Source: Kitasatospora sp. MMS16-BH015 (GTDB taxonomy: Bacteria > Actinomycetota > Actinomycetes > Streptomycetales > Streptomycetaceae). Taken from it: a DNA stretch of 64,000 nt. Made by a program: the position numbers and the translations under genes. The stretch's first letter is position 1. Every line of letters begins with the position of its first letter. The DNA is taken from assembly GCF_002943525.1 (NCBI RefSeq), contig NZ_CP025394.1, positions 8,013,001 through 8,077,000 of the forward strand, read 5' to 3'. The notes under the pieces were generated by a model, which was not told the DNA's origin, did not search any database, and was given only the letters and a program-made list of their open reading frames with translations. Shown piece after piece: positions 33,949 through 41,773 of the stretch.

Positions 33949-34970
33949 CTACCAGCGCTCGGTCTCGCCGAAGAAGCCGTCCACCTGGAGGGCCGAGCCC
34001 TCCTTCTCGGCGAGGCCGAGGACCAGCGCCCCGACGGCCAGGTCCAGGACGCCGAGGCCGAAGGGGGAGAAGACGATCGGGCGGCTCCGGTCCGGGGTGA
34101 CCACCCCGTTCAGCACGTCGGCCAGCGTGCCGTCGACGAACTCGCGGTGGCCGCAGGCCTGTTCGGCCAGGTGCGGAGAGGTGTTCGCCTTCATGCAGTG
34201 CTCGACGTCGTCCAGGATGTTGCAGGCGCCGAGGATCACCTCGGGGGCGAGGTCGCGCAGCGAGACGTTCAGCACCACCTGGCCGGGGTGGAAGAGCTGC
34301 GGGTCCGCCAGGTAGGGCGCGGGGGCGGTGGTGGCCAGCAGTGCCACCTCCGAGCCCCGGACCGCGGCCTCGGGGCTGGATTCCACCACGGTGTCGCAGC
34401 CGAGCACCCGGGCCGCGTGTTCGGCGAGGTGGCGGGCGTACCGCTCCTCGCGGTCGTGGACGGCGAGGAGGCCGATCTGCCAGCCCTGGGCGGCCAGGAA
34501 GTCCAGCACCGTCCGCGCGATCAGGCCGCCGCCGATCACGGCGAACCGCTCGGCCCGGCGCGTACCGGTGAGCTCCTGGGCGGCCAGCGCGGCGGAGGCG
34601 GCGGTGCGGGCCGCGCTGATCTGGGAGGCCTCCAGGAAGGCGAACGGGTAGCCGGTCTCGGCGTCGTTGAGCACCAGGACGGCCGAGGCGCGCGGGATGT
34701 TGCGCTGGATGTTGGACGGGAAGGAGGCGATCCACTTGATCCCGGCCACTTGATCCCGGCCACCTGGTGCCGGCCGCCGATCCGGGCCGGCAGGGCGATG
34801 ATGCGGTCGTCGGGCCGGTCGGGGAAGCGCAGGAAGTAGCTGTCGGGGTTGACGCTGTCGCCCGCCGCGTGGGCCAGGTACGTCTCCCGCACCTCGGCCA
34901 CGATCTCGGGCCGGGCCTCGGCGATGATCCCGCGGATCGCCGTACCGCCGACGACACTGAGCTCGAACAC
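33949..34970 (-). pseudogene. sbnB: SbnB-like N-(1-carboxyethyl)-glutamyl diaminopropionate dehydrogenase, frameshifted
   Basis: The gene begins at GTG 34970 (AGGAGAG upstream) with FELSVVGGTAIRGIIAEARP and RFPDRPDDRIIALPARIGG. It then meets a 14-bp tandem duplication (34736-34749 and 34750-34763) and changes frame. The second frame continues the protein: WIASFPSNIQRNIPRASAVL, FAVIGGGLIARTVLDFLAAQ (Rossmann motif), VVLNVSLRDLAPEVILGACN. Removing one 14-bp copy restores a single 335-residue protein, the normal length for SbnB/ornithine cyclodeaminase-like enzymes. In the known pathway SbnB works with SbnA to make L-2,3-diaminopropionate, a precursor for siderophores and peptide antibiotics; no sbnA is present here. 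A GTG at 34749 could start the second part alone, without the N-terminal subdomain. Confidence 0.85.
34736..34763. repeat. 14-bp tandem duplication disrupting sbnB
   Basis: Two perfect head-to-tail copies of TTGATCCCGGCCAC. The 14-bp gain shifts the sbnB frame and gives an early stop in the first frame. Confidence 0.95.
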
Positions 34971-35011
34971 GTTCTCTCCTCCAAAGACGACGGGTGTGGG
35001 GTGACGGGTGC

Positions 35012-35208
35012 TCAGGAAGGCCGGCAGAGCTCGGCGAAGGCCCGGATCAGGTCCTCGGCCAGGCCGAGGGCGTACGCCCGGTCGCAGTCGGCCTGCTCGA
35101 AGAGCACCTGGACGCGGATCGGGTCGGCGTCGATCACGCCGAGGGTCACCGGGTACCCGGTCCGCTCCACCTCGCGCACGGCGGTCAGCGAGGCGGCCGG
35201 GCCGATGA
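35012..35208 (-). pseudogene. 3' remnant of a gene upstream of sbnB, possibly an NRPS-related protein
   Basis: The minus-strand frame ending at 35012 reads IIGPAASLTAVREVERTGYP, then VTLGVIDADPIRVQVLFEQA and LGLAEDLIRAFAELCRPS. It is clearly protein-like and stops 41 bp before sbnB. The pattern resembles the last strands and helix of condensation-type acyltransferase domains, which would fit a peptide-metabolite locus, but this is a guess. No start or upstream part exists: at about 35209 the homology ends and an opposite-strand gene remnant begins. Confidence 0.45.
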
Positions 35209-35271
35209 TCACAGCGCCGGTACGACCGGCTGACCGAGGTGGTGGCGGCCCAGGGCTGGCGCGCCGCGTAG
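35209..35271 (+). pseudogene. Short 3' remnant of an unknown plus-strand gene
   Basis: The plus frame reads RYDRLTEVVAAQGWRAA and stops at TAG 35269-35271, directly before a strong terminator. This is how a genuine gene end looks. A stop at 35206-35208 closes the frame upstream. Too short to classify. Confidence 0.4.
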
Positions 35272-35293
35272 GTCCCGCACGGACCTCACGGGT

Positions 35294-35329
35294 CGGGGCC
35301 GGGCGGCGCTGACGCGCCGCCCGGCCCCG
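35294..35329. terminator. Bidirectional terminator before the G1 peptidase gene end
   Basis: Perfect 16-bp inverted repeat CGGGGCCGGGCGGCGC (35294-35309) with its complement at 35314-35329, loop TGAC, followed by TTTCCCC on the plus strand. It lies between the remnant ending at 35271 (+) and the peptidase gene ending at 35344 (-). Confidence 0.85.
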
Positions 35330-35343
35330 TTTCCCCACCGTCG

Positions 35344-36063
35344 TCAGGCGTGGCGCCAGGTCATGGCGAAGGCGCTGCCGGAGAGCGCACCGGTGGTGGC
35401 CAGGACGGTCGTGCCCCGGGTCACGGTGGACTGGTGGGTGGCGTAGCTCGAGATCGGCTGGCCGTCCACGGTGACGCCGGTGAACTGCATCGGGCCGAAC
35501 TTCGCCAGGGTCGGCACCGAGCCGGAGCCGATCGGCTCCATGATGGCCTCGGCGTTCACCGAGGTCGAGCTGGAGAGGGTCTTCTGGTACGTCTTCGTCC
35601 AGCCCTTGGTGGGGTCGCTCAGGGTCAGCGTGAACCGGTGGCTGCCGTTGTCGGTGACGGTGCCGGTCATCGAGTCGCCGGCCTGGACGGGCTCGCTGAA
35701 GTAGATGCTGTTCTGCGGGTACATCTCGACCCAGGTGTTGTACTGCGGCTTGCCGGTGGAGCAGTCGAAGTCGATGCCTATCTGCTCCACGGTGTCGCTG
35801 TCCCAGCCGTCCAGGCCGACCCAGGGGGAGGCGATCCCCTTGTTGTTGGTGCAGTCCAGGGCCGGGATGTTCCAGGTGCCCGACACCGTCTTGAACGTGG
35901 AGCCGTAAGTGACGTACCCGCCCCAGATGTTGTCCGCGTGCTTGCGGGCGTGGCTGCCGTGGTAGTGCGACGCGGCCGTGGCCGGGGCGGTCGCGCTCAG
36001 GGCCGTGGCGAGGCTCAGGGCGGTGGTGGCGAGCAGCGCGAGCGTGCGGGAGCGGGGGCTCAT
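35344..36063 (-). CDS. Secreted G1-family glutamic endopeptidase (eqolisin-like)
   Basis: 239 residues. The signal peptide MSPRSRTLALLATTALSLAT ends near the Ala-rich ATAAS. The mature protein has WGGYVTYGSTFKTVSGTWNI, then WVGLDGWDSDTVEQIGIDFD with a likely catalytic Gln94, and NAEAIMEPIGSGS with a likely catalytic Glu172. This matches the Gln/Glu dyad of G1 peptidases (scytalidoglutamic type), first described in fungi but with bacterial members. Canonical members have A-E-W; here it is A-E-A. It probably acts in acidic surroundings outside the cell. It is transcribed divergently from a LysR regulator across a 195-bp region holding a palindrome. Confidence 0.87.
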   Translation of the reverse strand: MSPRSRTLALLATTALSLATALSATAPATAASHYHGSHARKHADNIWGGYVTYGSTFKTVSGTWNIPALDCTNNKGIASPWVGLDGWDSDTVEQIGIDFDCSTGKPQYNTWVEMYPQNSIYFSEPVQAGDSMTGTVTDNGSHRFTLTLSDPTKGWTKTYQKTLSSSTSVNAEAIMEPIGSGSVPTLAKFGPMQFTGVTVDGQPISSYATHQSTVTRGTTVLATTGALSGSAFAMTWRHA

Positions 36064-36164
36064 GGGATCTCTCCAAGTGGGGGAGGGAGTGGGGGAGTTC
36101 CCGGCCGGGGGACACGCCGAAGTCTGCTCCGGCGGGGCGCGGGCGGAGCAGATGCCAGCTGGCG

Positions 36165-36180
36165 ATAACGCCCGGGTTAT
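36165..36180. promoter_or_regulatory. Candidate operator between G1 peptidase and LysR genes
   Basis: ATAAC-GCCCGG-GTTAT: 5-bp inverted arms around a 6-base spacer, in the divergent intergenic region. Two adjoining copies of CGGGAACCTG follow at 36191-36210. LysR proteins usually bind such dyads next to their own gene, so this is the best candidate. Confidence 0.5.
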
Positions 36181-36258
36181 ACGGGGGCGGCGGGAACCTG
36201 CGGGAACCTGCGGTCAAGACCTGGAGGTGTACAGTCAAACTCGCTAGCATCTGACCGC

Positions 36259-37251
36259 ATGAGACTGGGCTTTCACCACCTGGAGGTCCTGGTCGCCGTC
36301 GCGGACGCCGGCAGCATCCGCCGGGCGGCTCGGCTGCTGCGGGTCACCCAGCCGGCGCTGACCACCCAGCTGCACCGGATCGAACTGGCCCTGGGCAGCA
36401 GCCTGTTCCACCGCCGGCCCGACGGGGTCACCCCGACGGAGGTCGGCCGGTACGCGGTGACCCGGGCCCGCGAACTCCTCGCCGACATCGGCGACTTCGA
36501 GAGCACCCTGCGGGCCCTGGCCGAGGAGGACCAGCCGGTCGGGGCGCTCCGGGTGGGCGGGGTGGCGGGGCCGTTCGTGCCGATCCTGGTGGACGTGCTG
36601 CGCGATCTCCTCCCGGGCCGGGACGTGCCCACCGTGATGGAGCCGATGGTCGGCACCCTGCTCGACCGGCTCTCGGCCAGCGCCCTCGACGTGGTGGTGG
36701 TCCACGAGTTCCCCGGCTTCGAGGTGCGCGCCCCGGACAACGTCGACCTGCAGGTCATCATCGCGGCCGAGCCGGTCTTCGCCATGGTCGCCGAGACCCA
36801 CCCGGCGGCCGGCCAGCCCGAGATCGCCCTCGCCGATCTGGCCGAGGACGACTGGGTCATGATGACCCCCGACGACACCGGCCTGCACGCCCGCCTCCGG
36901 ATCGTCTGCGCTGCGGCCGGCTTCACCCCCCGCATCCGCCACGCGGCCAACGACTCCTCGGCCGCCCTCGCCCTGATCGCCGCCGGCCAGGCCGTCGGCG
37001 GCCTCTACGCCACCGGCCGCCCGGGCCCCGGCGTCACCGTCCGCCCCATCACCGGCACCCCCCACTGCCGCCAGATCATGCTCGGCTGGCGCCGCACCTC
37101 CGAGGCCGCCGCCCTCGGCCCCCAGATCGCCGCCCGCCTCCTCCGGCAGTACTTCGAGCTGGCCGCCGACCGCCCCCACTACGCCGCCTGGCTCGCCGCC
37201 AACGGCCGCGAGGCGATCCTCCCGCTCCCGGAGCCACACCCCGGTCGCTGA
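36259..37251 (+). CDS. LysR-family transcriptional regulator
   Basis: 330 residues. The N-terminal winged helix is standard: MRLGFHHLEVLVAVADAGSI, RRAARLLRVTQPALTTQLHR and IELALGSSLFHRRPDGVTPT. The C-terminal periplasmic-binding-like half runs from about residue 95 (GALRVGGVAGPFVPILVDVL) to the end. The effector is not evident. Divergent orientation to the G1 peptidase gene, with a dyad between them, suggests it controls that gene and itself. It ends 13 bp before a shared terminator. Confidence 0.93.
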   Translation: MRLGFHHLEVLVAVADAGSIRRAARLLRVTQPALTTQLHRIELALGSSLFHRRPDGVTPTEVGRYAVTRARELLADIGDFESTLRALAEEDQPVGALRVGGVAGPFVPILVDVLRDLLPGRDVPTVMEPMVGTLLDRLSASALDVVVVHEFPGFEVRAPDNVDLQVIIAAEPVFAMVAETHPAAGQPEIALADLAEDDWVMMTPDDTGLHARLRIVCAAAGFTPRIRHAANDSSAALALIAAGQAVGGLYATGRPGPGVTVRPITGTPHCRQIMLGWRRTSEAAALGPQIAARLLRQYFELAADRPHYAAWLAANGREAILPLPEPHPGR

Positions 37252-37264
37252 CCCCGCGCACGCC

Positions 37265-37298
37265 GAAGCCCGGAACCCCTTGTGAGGTCCCGGGCTTC
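37265..37298. terminator. Bidirectional terminator between LysR and PKD-protein genes
   Basis: GAAGCCCGGAACC (37265-37277) pairs with GGTCCCGGGCTTC (37286-37298), one mismatch, 8-base loop, followed by TCCTTT on the plus strand. It lies between two convergent gene ends. Confidence 0.82.
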
Positions 37299-37310
37299 TC
37301 CTTTGCGCCG

Positions 37311-40103
37311 TCAGCCCTTGACGAAGTACCCGAACAGGTCGGCGACGACCTGGGTGTTCCCGTGGAAGTTGTAGACGTCGAACTTCCCGGCCGGGCTCAG
37401 CGGCGTGGTCACGTGGTTCGGCACCGTCTGCCCCGGCAGGAAGTTGAGGTTGCTGGTGCCCGGCCGGTCGGCGCCGTCGGCCCAGACCGTCAGGTAGCCC
37501 GGCGCGGTCGGCGCCGTCGCGGTCACGTTCAGCACCGCGCCGGTGGCACCCGCCGGAGCACCCGCCCCGACCGCGATCGACTGTCCGGCGCCGAGCGCGC
37601 CGTGCCCGGCCTCCCGGGTGTCGACCAACCGCACCGGGGTCGCCGGCTTGAACAGGCTGTCCCCGTGCGGGCCGTAGTACCCGAACAGGTCCACCACCGC
37701 GTCCGCGCTGCCCTGGAAGTTGCTCAACCGCACCTTCCCGTCCGAACCCACCGGCACCACCACCTGGTTCGCCACCGTCTGCCCGGCCGCGAAGTTCAGA
37801 TTGCTGGTCCCCGTCGGCTTCCCCGCCTCCGGGTACAGCGAGAAGTACCCCGCCTTGGTCCCCCGGGTGGCCGTCACGTTCAGCACCACCGCCGTGGCGT
37901 CCGCCGGCACCCCGTGCTGCCCGCGCACCGGGAGCTCCACCGGGGATCCCGCCGCGACCGGCGAGTGGCCCGGCGCCCGGGTGTCCAGCAGCCGTGAGGG
38001 CGCCTGGGCCGTGAAGCGGTCGCCGACGCCGGTGTTCGGCTCGTAATAGCCGAAGATGTCGATCACCACGTCGGTGTCGCCGCTGTGGTTGAAGACCGTG
38101 ACGGTGCTGCCGCCTTCGGCCAGCACGGTGACCAGGTTCGGCACCACCTGGCCGGCCGTGAAGTTGACGTTCGAGGTCTTCGGCCGGTCCGAGCCCTTCG
38201 GGTACACCGTCAGGTAGCCGCCGCCGCTGTGGCTGACCGCCGTCACGTTGAGCACCACGGCGGAGGCCACCGGGTACTGCTGGTCGAAGACCCGTACGTC
38301 GATCGATTGGCCGGGCCCGAGCGTGGTGTGCTGCTGCCGGGTGTCCAGCACCCGCTTGGGCGCCAGCGCGTGGAAGACGCTCGGCCGGTAGCCGACGTGC
38401 ACCACCTTCGAGGTCCTCGCCGTCCGGCCGCCGCTGTCGGTGACCGTCATGGTGACGGTGTAGTCGCCCTCGCGGGAGTACAGGTGGTCGCTCCACGAGC
38501 TGCTGTCGGGCGCGCTGCCGTCGCCGTAGTCGTAGGTCCGGCCGGTGACCGTCCACGGTGTGGTCGTGCCGCCGTCCTCGGCCCAGTACTCCAGCGGGTC
38601 GTGGCCGTCGACGATCTTCAGCACCGGCACCAGCGGAGCGTCCGGGCTGACCACCTCGGTGTCCGTGGCGGCCAGCGTGTCGCCGTTCGCGAGGGTGGCG
38701 GTGACGGTGTACCGGTACGAGCCGGCCGCGCGGTAGGCGTGCGTCACCTCCGCATCGGTGCCGGTCACCGGCGGGGTGCCGTCACCGAAGTCGTACGCGT
38801 AGGAGACCGCCGGGGACCACGTCTGGTACGGCGTGCCGTGGAAGGTCACCCGGGTGTCGACCGGCACCCGCTGCTGGTCGACCCCCAGGCCGGAGACGTA
38901 GGTCGAGGTGGTGAACTCGAAGGCGCCCCGGTCGCGGTAGCCGCCACCGTGGCCGGTGTCGGCGGCGGACGGGTCGTCGATCGCGTGGTAGCCGAGCAGG
39001 TCCGTCGTCGGCTCGCCCGGCGCGTCCGCGTCCGCGGAGTCGATCGCGGGAGAGGTGGACAGCTGGTCGAGACCCGAGCCGAGCTGCGGGTCGGCCGTCA
39101 GGTCGTGGGCGCCCTGGCCGGGGACGGCCTTGGCGAACTCCGCCGAGCCGGCGAACGGCCGATCGGCCCAGCTGTAGACGGGCATGTCGCCCAGCGGGTT
39201 GACCAGGTTGTAGTCGGCGTAGGTCCCGGTGGTGGAGCCGGCCGAGACGACCAGCTTGGCGCCGTCGGCGGGATGATCGCAGGAGCTGAAGTTGCGGCTG
39301 TCGTCCCAGTTGGCCGCGAGCACGTTGTTCTCGACCGTCGCCTTGCCGGAGCCGCCCTGGAGGGCGATCGCGGGCGCGCACAGGGTGCTGACGGTGTTGG
39401 CGGTGACCACCGCGCCCGGGGCATCGGTGATCCGGACCCCGCCGCCGCGCGGGTTGTCGATCGCGTTGCCGTTCACCAGCGCCCCGGTGACGCCCGGGTC
39501 GACCAGCACCGAGGCCTGCCCGGCGTACACCCGGTTCCGGCTGACGGCGGAGTCGCTGGTCGTCCCGGTCAGCCGCACGGTGGCGGGAGCGAGCTGCCCG
39601 GTGGTGGTCGACCAGATCTGGTTCTGGTCCAGGACCACCCGGGCCGAGTCGCCGACCAGGACCGTCTCGGCGTTCGCGGTCATGCCGAACCCGGAGATCC
39701 GGATGTCCTGCACGCCCTTGACCACGAAGGCGTGGCCGACCCGGCCGACGCCGCCTGCGGCGGTGCCGACGATCGGCCGCTGGGTGTCTCGCAGGGTGCC
39801 CCCGAGGAAGGTGATCGGCCGCCCCGGCGCGCCCGAGTGCGTGATCGTCACGCTCTCGTCGTAGTACCCGTTCGCCACCCGCACCGTCTGCCCGGGCTGC
39901 GCGGCGTCGGCGGCGGCCTGCACCGTGCAGAACGGCTGCGCCGTGCTCCCGGCCGCCGCACCGGTGTCGCCGCAGTGCGCGGCGGTGTTGCTGTTGTCGA
40001 CGTACAGCGTCGAAGAGTCCGCCACCGCGTACCCGGGCATACCGATGATGCCCAGGACGACACTGGTGGCGGAGGCGAGGCCGGCGATTTTCCGCAGGCG
40101 CAC
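37311..40103 (-). CDS. Large secreted protein: beta-helix, two PKD domains, three C-terminal FGYY repeats
   Basis: 930 residues from GTG 40101-40103 (AGGGGG upstream). The leader RLRKIAGLASATSVVLGIIG is a signal peptide ending near AVADS. Residues about 35-390 form a right-handed parallel beta-helix (VRVANGYYDESVTITHSG, VVKGVQDIRISGFGMTA, VENNVLAANW) of the kind seen in surface polysaccharide-active proteins. Two PKD modules follow (YAYDFGDGTPPV and YDYGDGSAPD with THAYRAAGSY and YSREGDYTV). The last 330 residues are three copies of a ~110-residue domain, each starting RVLDTR / RLLDTR / RLVDTR and ending with DIFGYY / DLFGYY / DLFGYF. It is probably an extracellular or wall-associated binding or lyase-like protein; catalytic residues are not identifiable. 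Confidence 0.88.
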   Translation of the reverse strand: MRLRKIAGLASATSVVLGIIGMPGYAVADSSTLYVDNSNTAAHCGDTGAAAGSTAQPFCTVQAAADAAQPGQTVRVANGYYDESVTITHSGAPGRPITFLGGTLRDTQRPIVGTAAGGVGRVGHAFVVKGVQDIRISGFGMTANAETVLVGDSARVVLDQNQIWSTTTGQLAPATVRLTGTTSDSAVSRNRVYAGQASVLVDPGVTGALVNGNAIDNPRGGGVRITDAPGAVVTANTVSTLCAPAIALQGGSGKATVENNVLAANWDDSRNFSSCDHPADGAKLVVSAGSTTGTYADYNLVNPLGDMPVYSWADRPFAGSAEFAKAVPGQGAHDLTADPQLGSGLDQLSTSPAIDSADADAPGEPTTDLLGYHAIDDPSAADTGHGGGYRDRGAFEFTTSTYVSGLGVDQQRVPVDTRVTFHGTPYQTWSPAVSYAYDFGDGTPPVTGTDAEVTHAYRAAGSYRYTVTATLANGDTLAATDTEVVSPDAPLVPVLKIVDGHDPLEYWAEDGGTTTPWTVTGRTYDYGDGSAPDSSSWSDHLYSREGDYTVTMTVTDSGGRTARTSKVVHVGYRPSVFHALAPKRVLDTRQQHTTLGPGQSIDVRVFDQQYPVASAVVLNVTAVSHSGGGYLTVYPKGSDRPKTSNVNFTAGQVVPNLVTVLAEGGSTVTVFNHSGDTDVVIDIFGYYEPNTGVGDRFTAQAPSRLLDTRAPGHSPVAAGSPVELPVRGQHGVPADATAVVLNVTATRGTKAGYFSLYPEAGKPTGTSNLNFAAGQTVANQVVVPVGSDGKVRLSNFQGSADAVVDLFGYYGPHGDSLFKPATPVRLVDTREAGHGALGAGQSIAVGAGAPAGATGAVLNVTATAPTAPGYLTVWADGADRPGTSNLNFLPGQTVPNHVTTPLSPAGKFDVYNFHGNTQVVADLFGYFVKG

Positions 40104-40262
40104 GATGACCCCCTGATGAGTTTCCACAGTCCTTCCGGTCAACCCCGACCGCAGGACCGCCCCATCATTCGTCAAACACCCCCGCCCTGTCACTTCTGTA
40201 TCCATACGAACTTACCGGCCTGGGTGCGACCCCGTCGCCCCCCGGGCCGCTTCCCGGCCCCG

Positions 40263-40754
40263 TCAGTCGTGGTCGTAGACCGTCACGGGCACCCGGCGCG
40301 CCGCCAGCCGAGCCGTCACCAGCGGCTCGATCCGGTCCCAGCGCCCGCCGGCCAGGCCGCAGCCGATCCGCGGCATGTGGACGGAGGCGCCCAGCGCGAG
40401 GGCCTGCCCGGCCAGGGTCTGGAGGCCGCGGTCGATGGCCTCGTAACGCACGGGTGCGCCGGAGGAGCGCCCGGTACGGATACCGCGCTGGCCGACCAGG
40501 TTCGCCACCCAGGTGTCCGGCGTGACCTGCACCAGCTGGAGCGCGCCCAGGCCGAAGTCGTTCCGCGCCCGCTCCCGGTGCCACCGCCGGTACTCGGCCT
40601 CCGGCTCGGGCCAGCGCCGCGACAGCGCCAGCACGAAGCCCTTGCCCCAGCCGCCCAGGTCGTTGCAGACGTGCACGATCACCTTCGGCCCCTTGGCCTG
40701 AGGGGACGTCGCATCCCCGCGCAGGTACCGGATGGCGGTGGTCTCGATCTCCAT
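40263..40754 (-). CDS. Macro-domain protein (ADP-ribose binding/hydrolase type)
   Basis: 163 residues from ATG 40752-40754 (MEIETTAIRYLRGDATSPQA). The macro fold is shown by RYLRGDATSP, IVHVCNDLGGWGKGFVLALS (Asn of the ADP-ribose site plus Gly-rich loop), and SVHMPRIGCGLAGGRWDRIE (the second ligand loop with G-C-G-L-A-G-G). The GDAT-x-P start and HVCND-x-G-x-WG pattern match the actinobacterial group related to ADP-ribose 1''-phosphate processors and TARG1-like deacylases. No toxin gene lies next to it. A 23-bp hairpin ends only five bases upstream of the start codon and leaves no visible ribosome site. Confidence 0.88.
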   Translation of the reverse strand: MEIETTAIRYLRGDATSPQAKGPKVIVHVCNDLGGWGKGFVLALSRRWPEPEAEYRRWHRERARNDFGLGALQLVQVTPDTWVANLVGQRGIRTGRSSGAPVRYEAIDRGLQTLAGQALALGASVHMPRIGCGLAGGRWDRIEPLVTARLAARRVPVTVYDHD

Positions 40755-40758
40755 GATC

Positions 40759-40812
40759 GCCACGGTAACGGCCAGCACCGACAACCCGATCGGTGCTGGC
40801 CGTTACCGTGGC
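40759..40812 (-). terminator. Very long perfect hairpin directly upstream of the macro-domain gene
   Basis: 23-bp perfect inverted repeat (left arm 40759-40781, right arm 40790-40812; core GGTAACGGCCAGCACCGA) with loop CAACCCGA. On the minus strand it follows a gene remnant ending at 40858, so it could be that gene's terminator; it also abuts the macro-gene start and could hinder its translation. Confidence 0.75.
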
Positions 40813-40857
40813 CCTGCTGCCAGTCGGGGGACTGGACGGTCTCTCACGGGTGTCGCG

Positions 40858-41001
40858 TCACCGGCCGAGCAGTTCGGAGGTGAGCCGCCGGGCGAACTGC
40901 TCCGCCGTCCGGGCCTGCCGCCGGTCGCGGTCGGCCAGCACCTGCTCGTCCCGGGACCGGCCGCGAAGGCGGGCCGCCGAGGAGGCGGCCCCGTGGAACA
41001 C
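40858..41001 (-). pseudogene. Possible remnant of a minus-strand gene (47 codons)
   Basis: The frame ending at TGA (40858-40860) reads LRGRSRDEQVLADRDRRQAR then TAEQFARRLTSELLGR. It is helical, charged and protein-like, and is followed by a strong hairpin. Upstream it is closed by a stop just before GTG 41001. It may be a small gene or the surviving end of a larger one; no family is recognisable. The rest of 40755-41122 holds only the two hairpins. Confidence 0.35.
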
Positions 41002-41077
41002 CGATCACACCCCGAAGAACGAGCCCGACCCCCTCAGGGCTACGGGGCCCGGCCCGGCGTCGGGCGATGCCGGCAGG

Positions 41078-41114
41078 GCGTTGGTGGTGGGCCGCAGCGG
41101 ACCACCACCAACGC
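41078..41114 (-). terminator. Terminator after the small secreted protein gene
   Basis: GCGTTGGTGGTGG (41078-41090) pairs exactly with 41102-41114, 11-base loop, nine bases beyond the stop codon of the minus-strand gene. Confidence 0.82.
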
Positions 41115-41122
41115 TCCGGAGG

Positions 41123-41578
41123 TCACATGTAGATCGGGCCGGCCTCGACGTCGCCGTAGGCGATCCCGTTGTTGACCACCCAGGTCTTCGAGAACTCCTG
41201 GCAGCCGGAGAAGGCGCCGACGCCGCTGCTCGGGTAGGTGTAGAGGGTCGCGCCGCCCGGCCAGATCTTCGTCGAGGTGTCGGTGCCGGGGGTCCAGTTC
41301 ACCGCGCCGGAGGTCCCGCAGCGGTAGCCGATCTGGATGTGCAGGTAGACGTCGGTGGAGCCGCCGGTCGCGATGACCTTGCCGTGCAGGTAGCCGCTGC
41401 TGTCCTGGTAGACGCAGGGCTGCAGGCTGTATCCCTGCACGGTGATCGGGCTGCGGCAGACGTTGTCACCCGGGTGCGCGCTGGCGGTGCCGACGCCGGC
41501 CACCGTGGCGGCCGCGGCCAGCGCGGTGATGGCGGTGCCCAGACCGAGGGTGCGGCCGAGCGGGTTGCGGAACTTCAT
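41123..41578 (-). CDS. Small secreted protein of unknown function
   Basis: 151 residues. The ATG at 41576-41578 follows GGGGGAGATCC. The signal peptide MKFRNPLGRTLGLGTAITAL leads to cleavage after GTASA. The mature protein starts HPGDNVCRSPITVQGYSLQP and contains four cysteines (VCRS, PCVY, RCGT, GCQE), two Gly/Ser-rich loops and a C-terminus YGDVEAGPIYM. It looks like a small disulfide-stabilised beta protein; I do not recognise the family. A hairpin (41610-41643) lies in its leader, and the gene diverges from a winged-helix regulator across a palindrome. Confidence 0.75.
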   Translation of the reverse strand: MKFRNPLGRTLGLGTAITALAAAATVAGVGTASAHPGDNVCRSPITVQGYSLQPCVYQDSSGYLHGKVIATGGSTDVYLHIQIGYRCGTSGAVNWTPGTDTSTKIWPGGATLYTYPSSGVGAFSGCQEFSKTWVVNNGIAYGDVEAGPIYM

Positions 41579-41684
41579 GAGGATCTCCCCCGTTGCGGTT
41601 CGGTTCGATGGCGCCCGGCCTTCCGCCGAAGGCTCCGGGCGCCGTGGAACGTGATCCTGGCAGGGCACCGACAGGCGCACGAGC

Positions 41685-41704
41685 TATTCGACCCTGCTCG
41701 AATA
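41685..41704. promoter_or_regulatory. Perfect palindrome in the divergent promoter region of the winged-helix regulator
   Basis: TATTCGA-CCCTGC-TCGAATA, exact 7-bp arms around a 6-base spacer. It overlaps a possible -10 (GAATACT) and sits between the secreted-protein gene and the regulator gene. Likely operator of that regulator. Confidence 0.65.
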
Positions 41705-41773
41705 CTGGTCAAACCGCCGGCCGGCAGGCATGATCGTCCATCCGTTCAGGAGTGGATGGCGCACGGGGGGAAG

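Noticed and set aside
38085..40883. 932-codon plus-strand open frame opposite the beta-helix/PKD protein
   Set aside because: Arg/Gly/Val/His low-complexity text with no domain; the minus strand has signal peptide, PKD and repeat domains.
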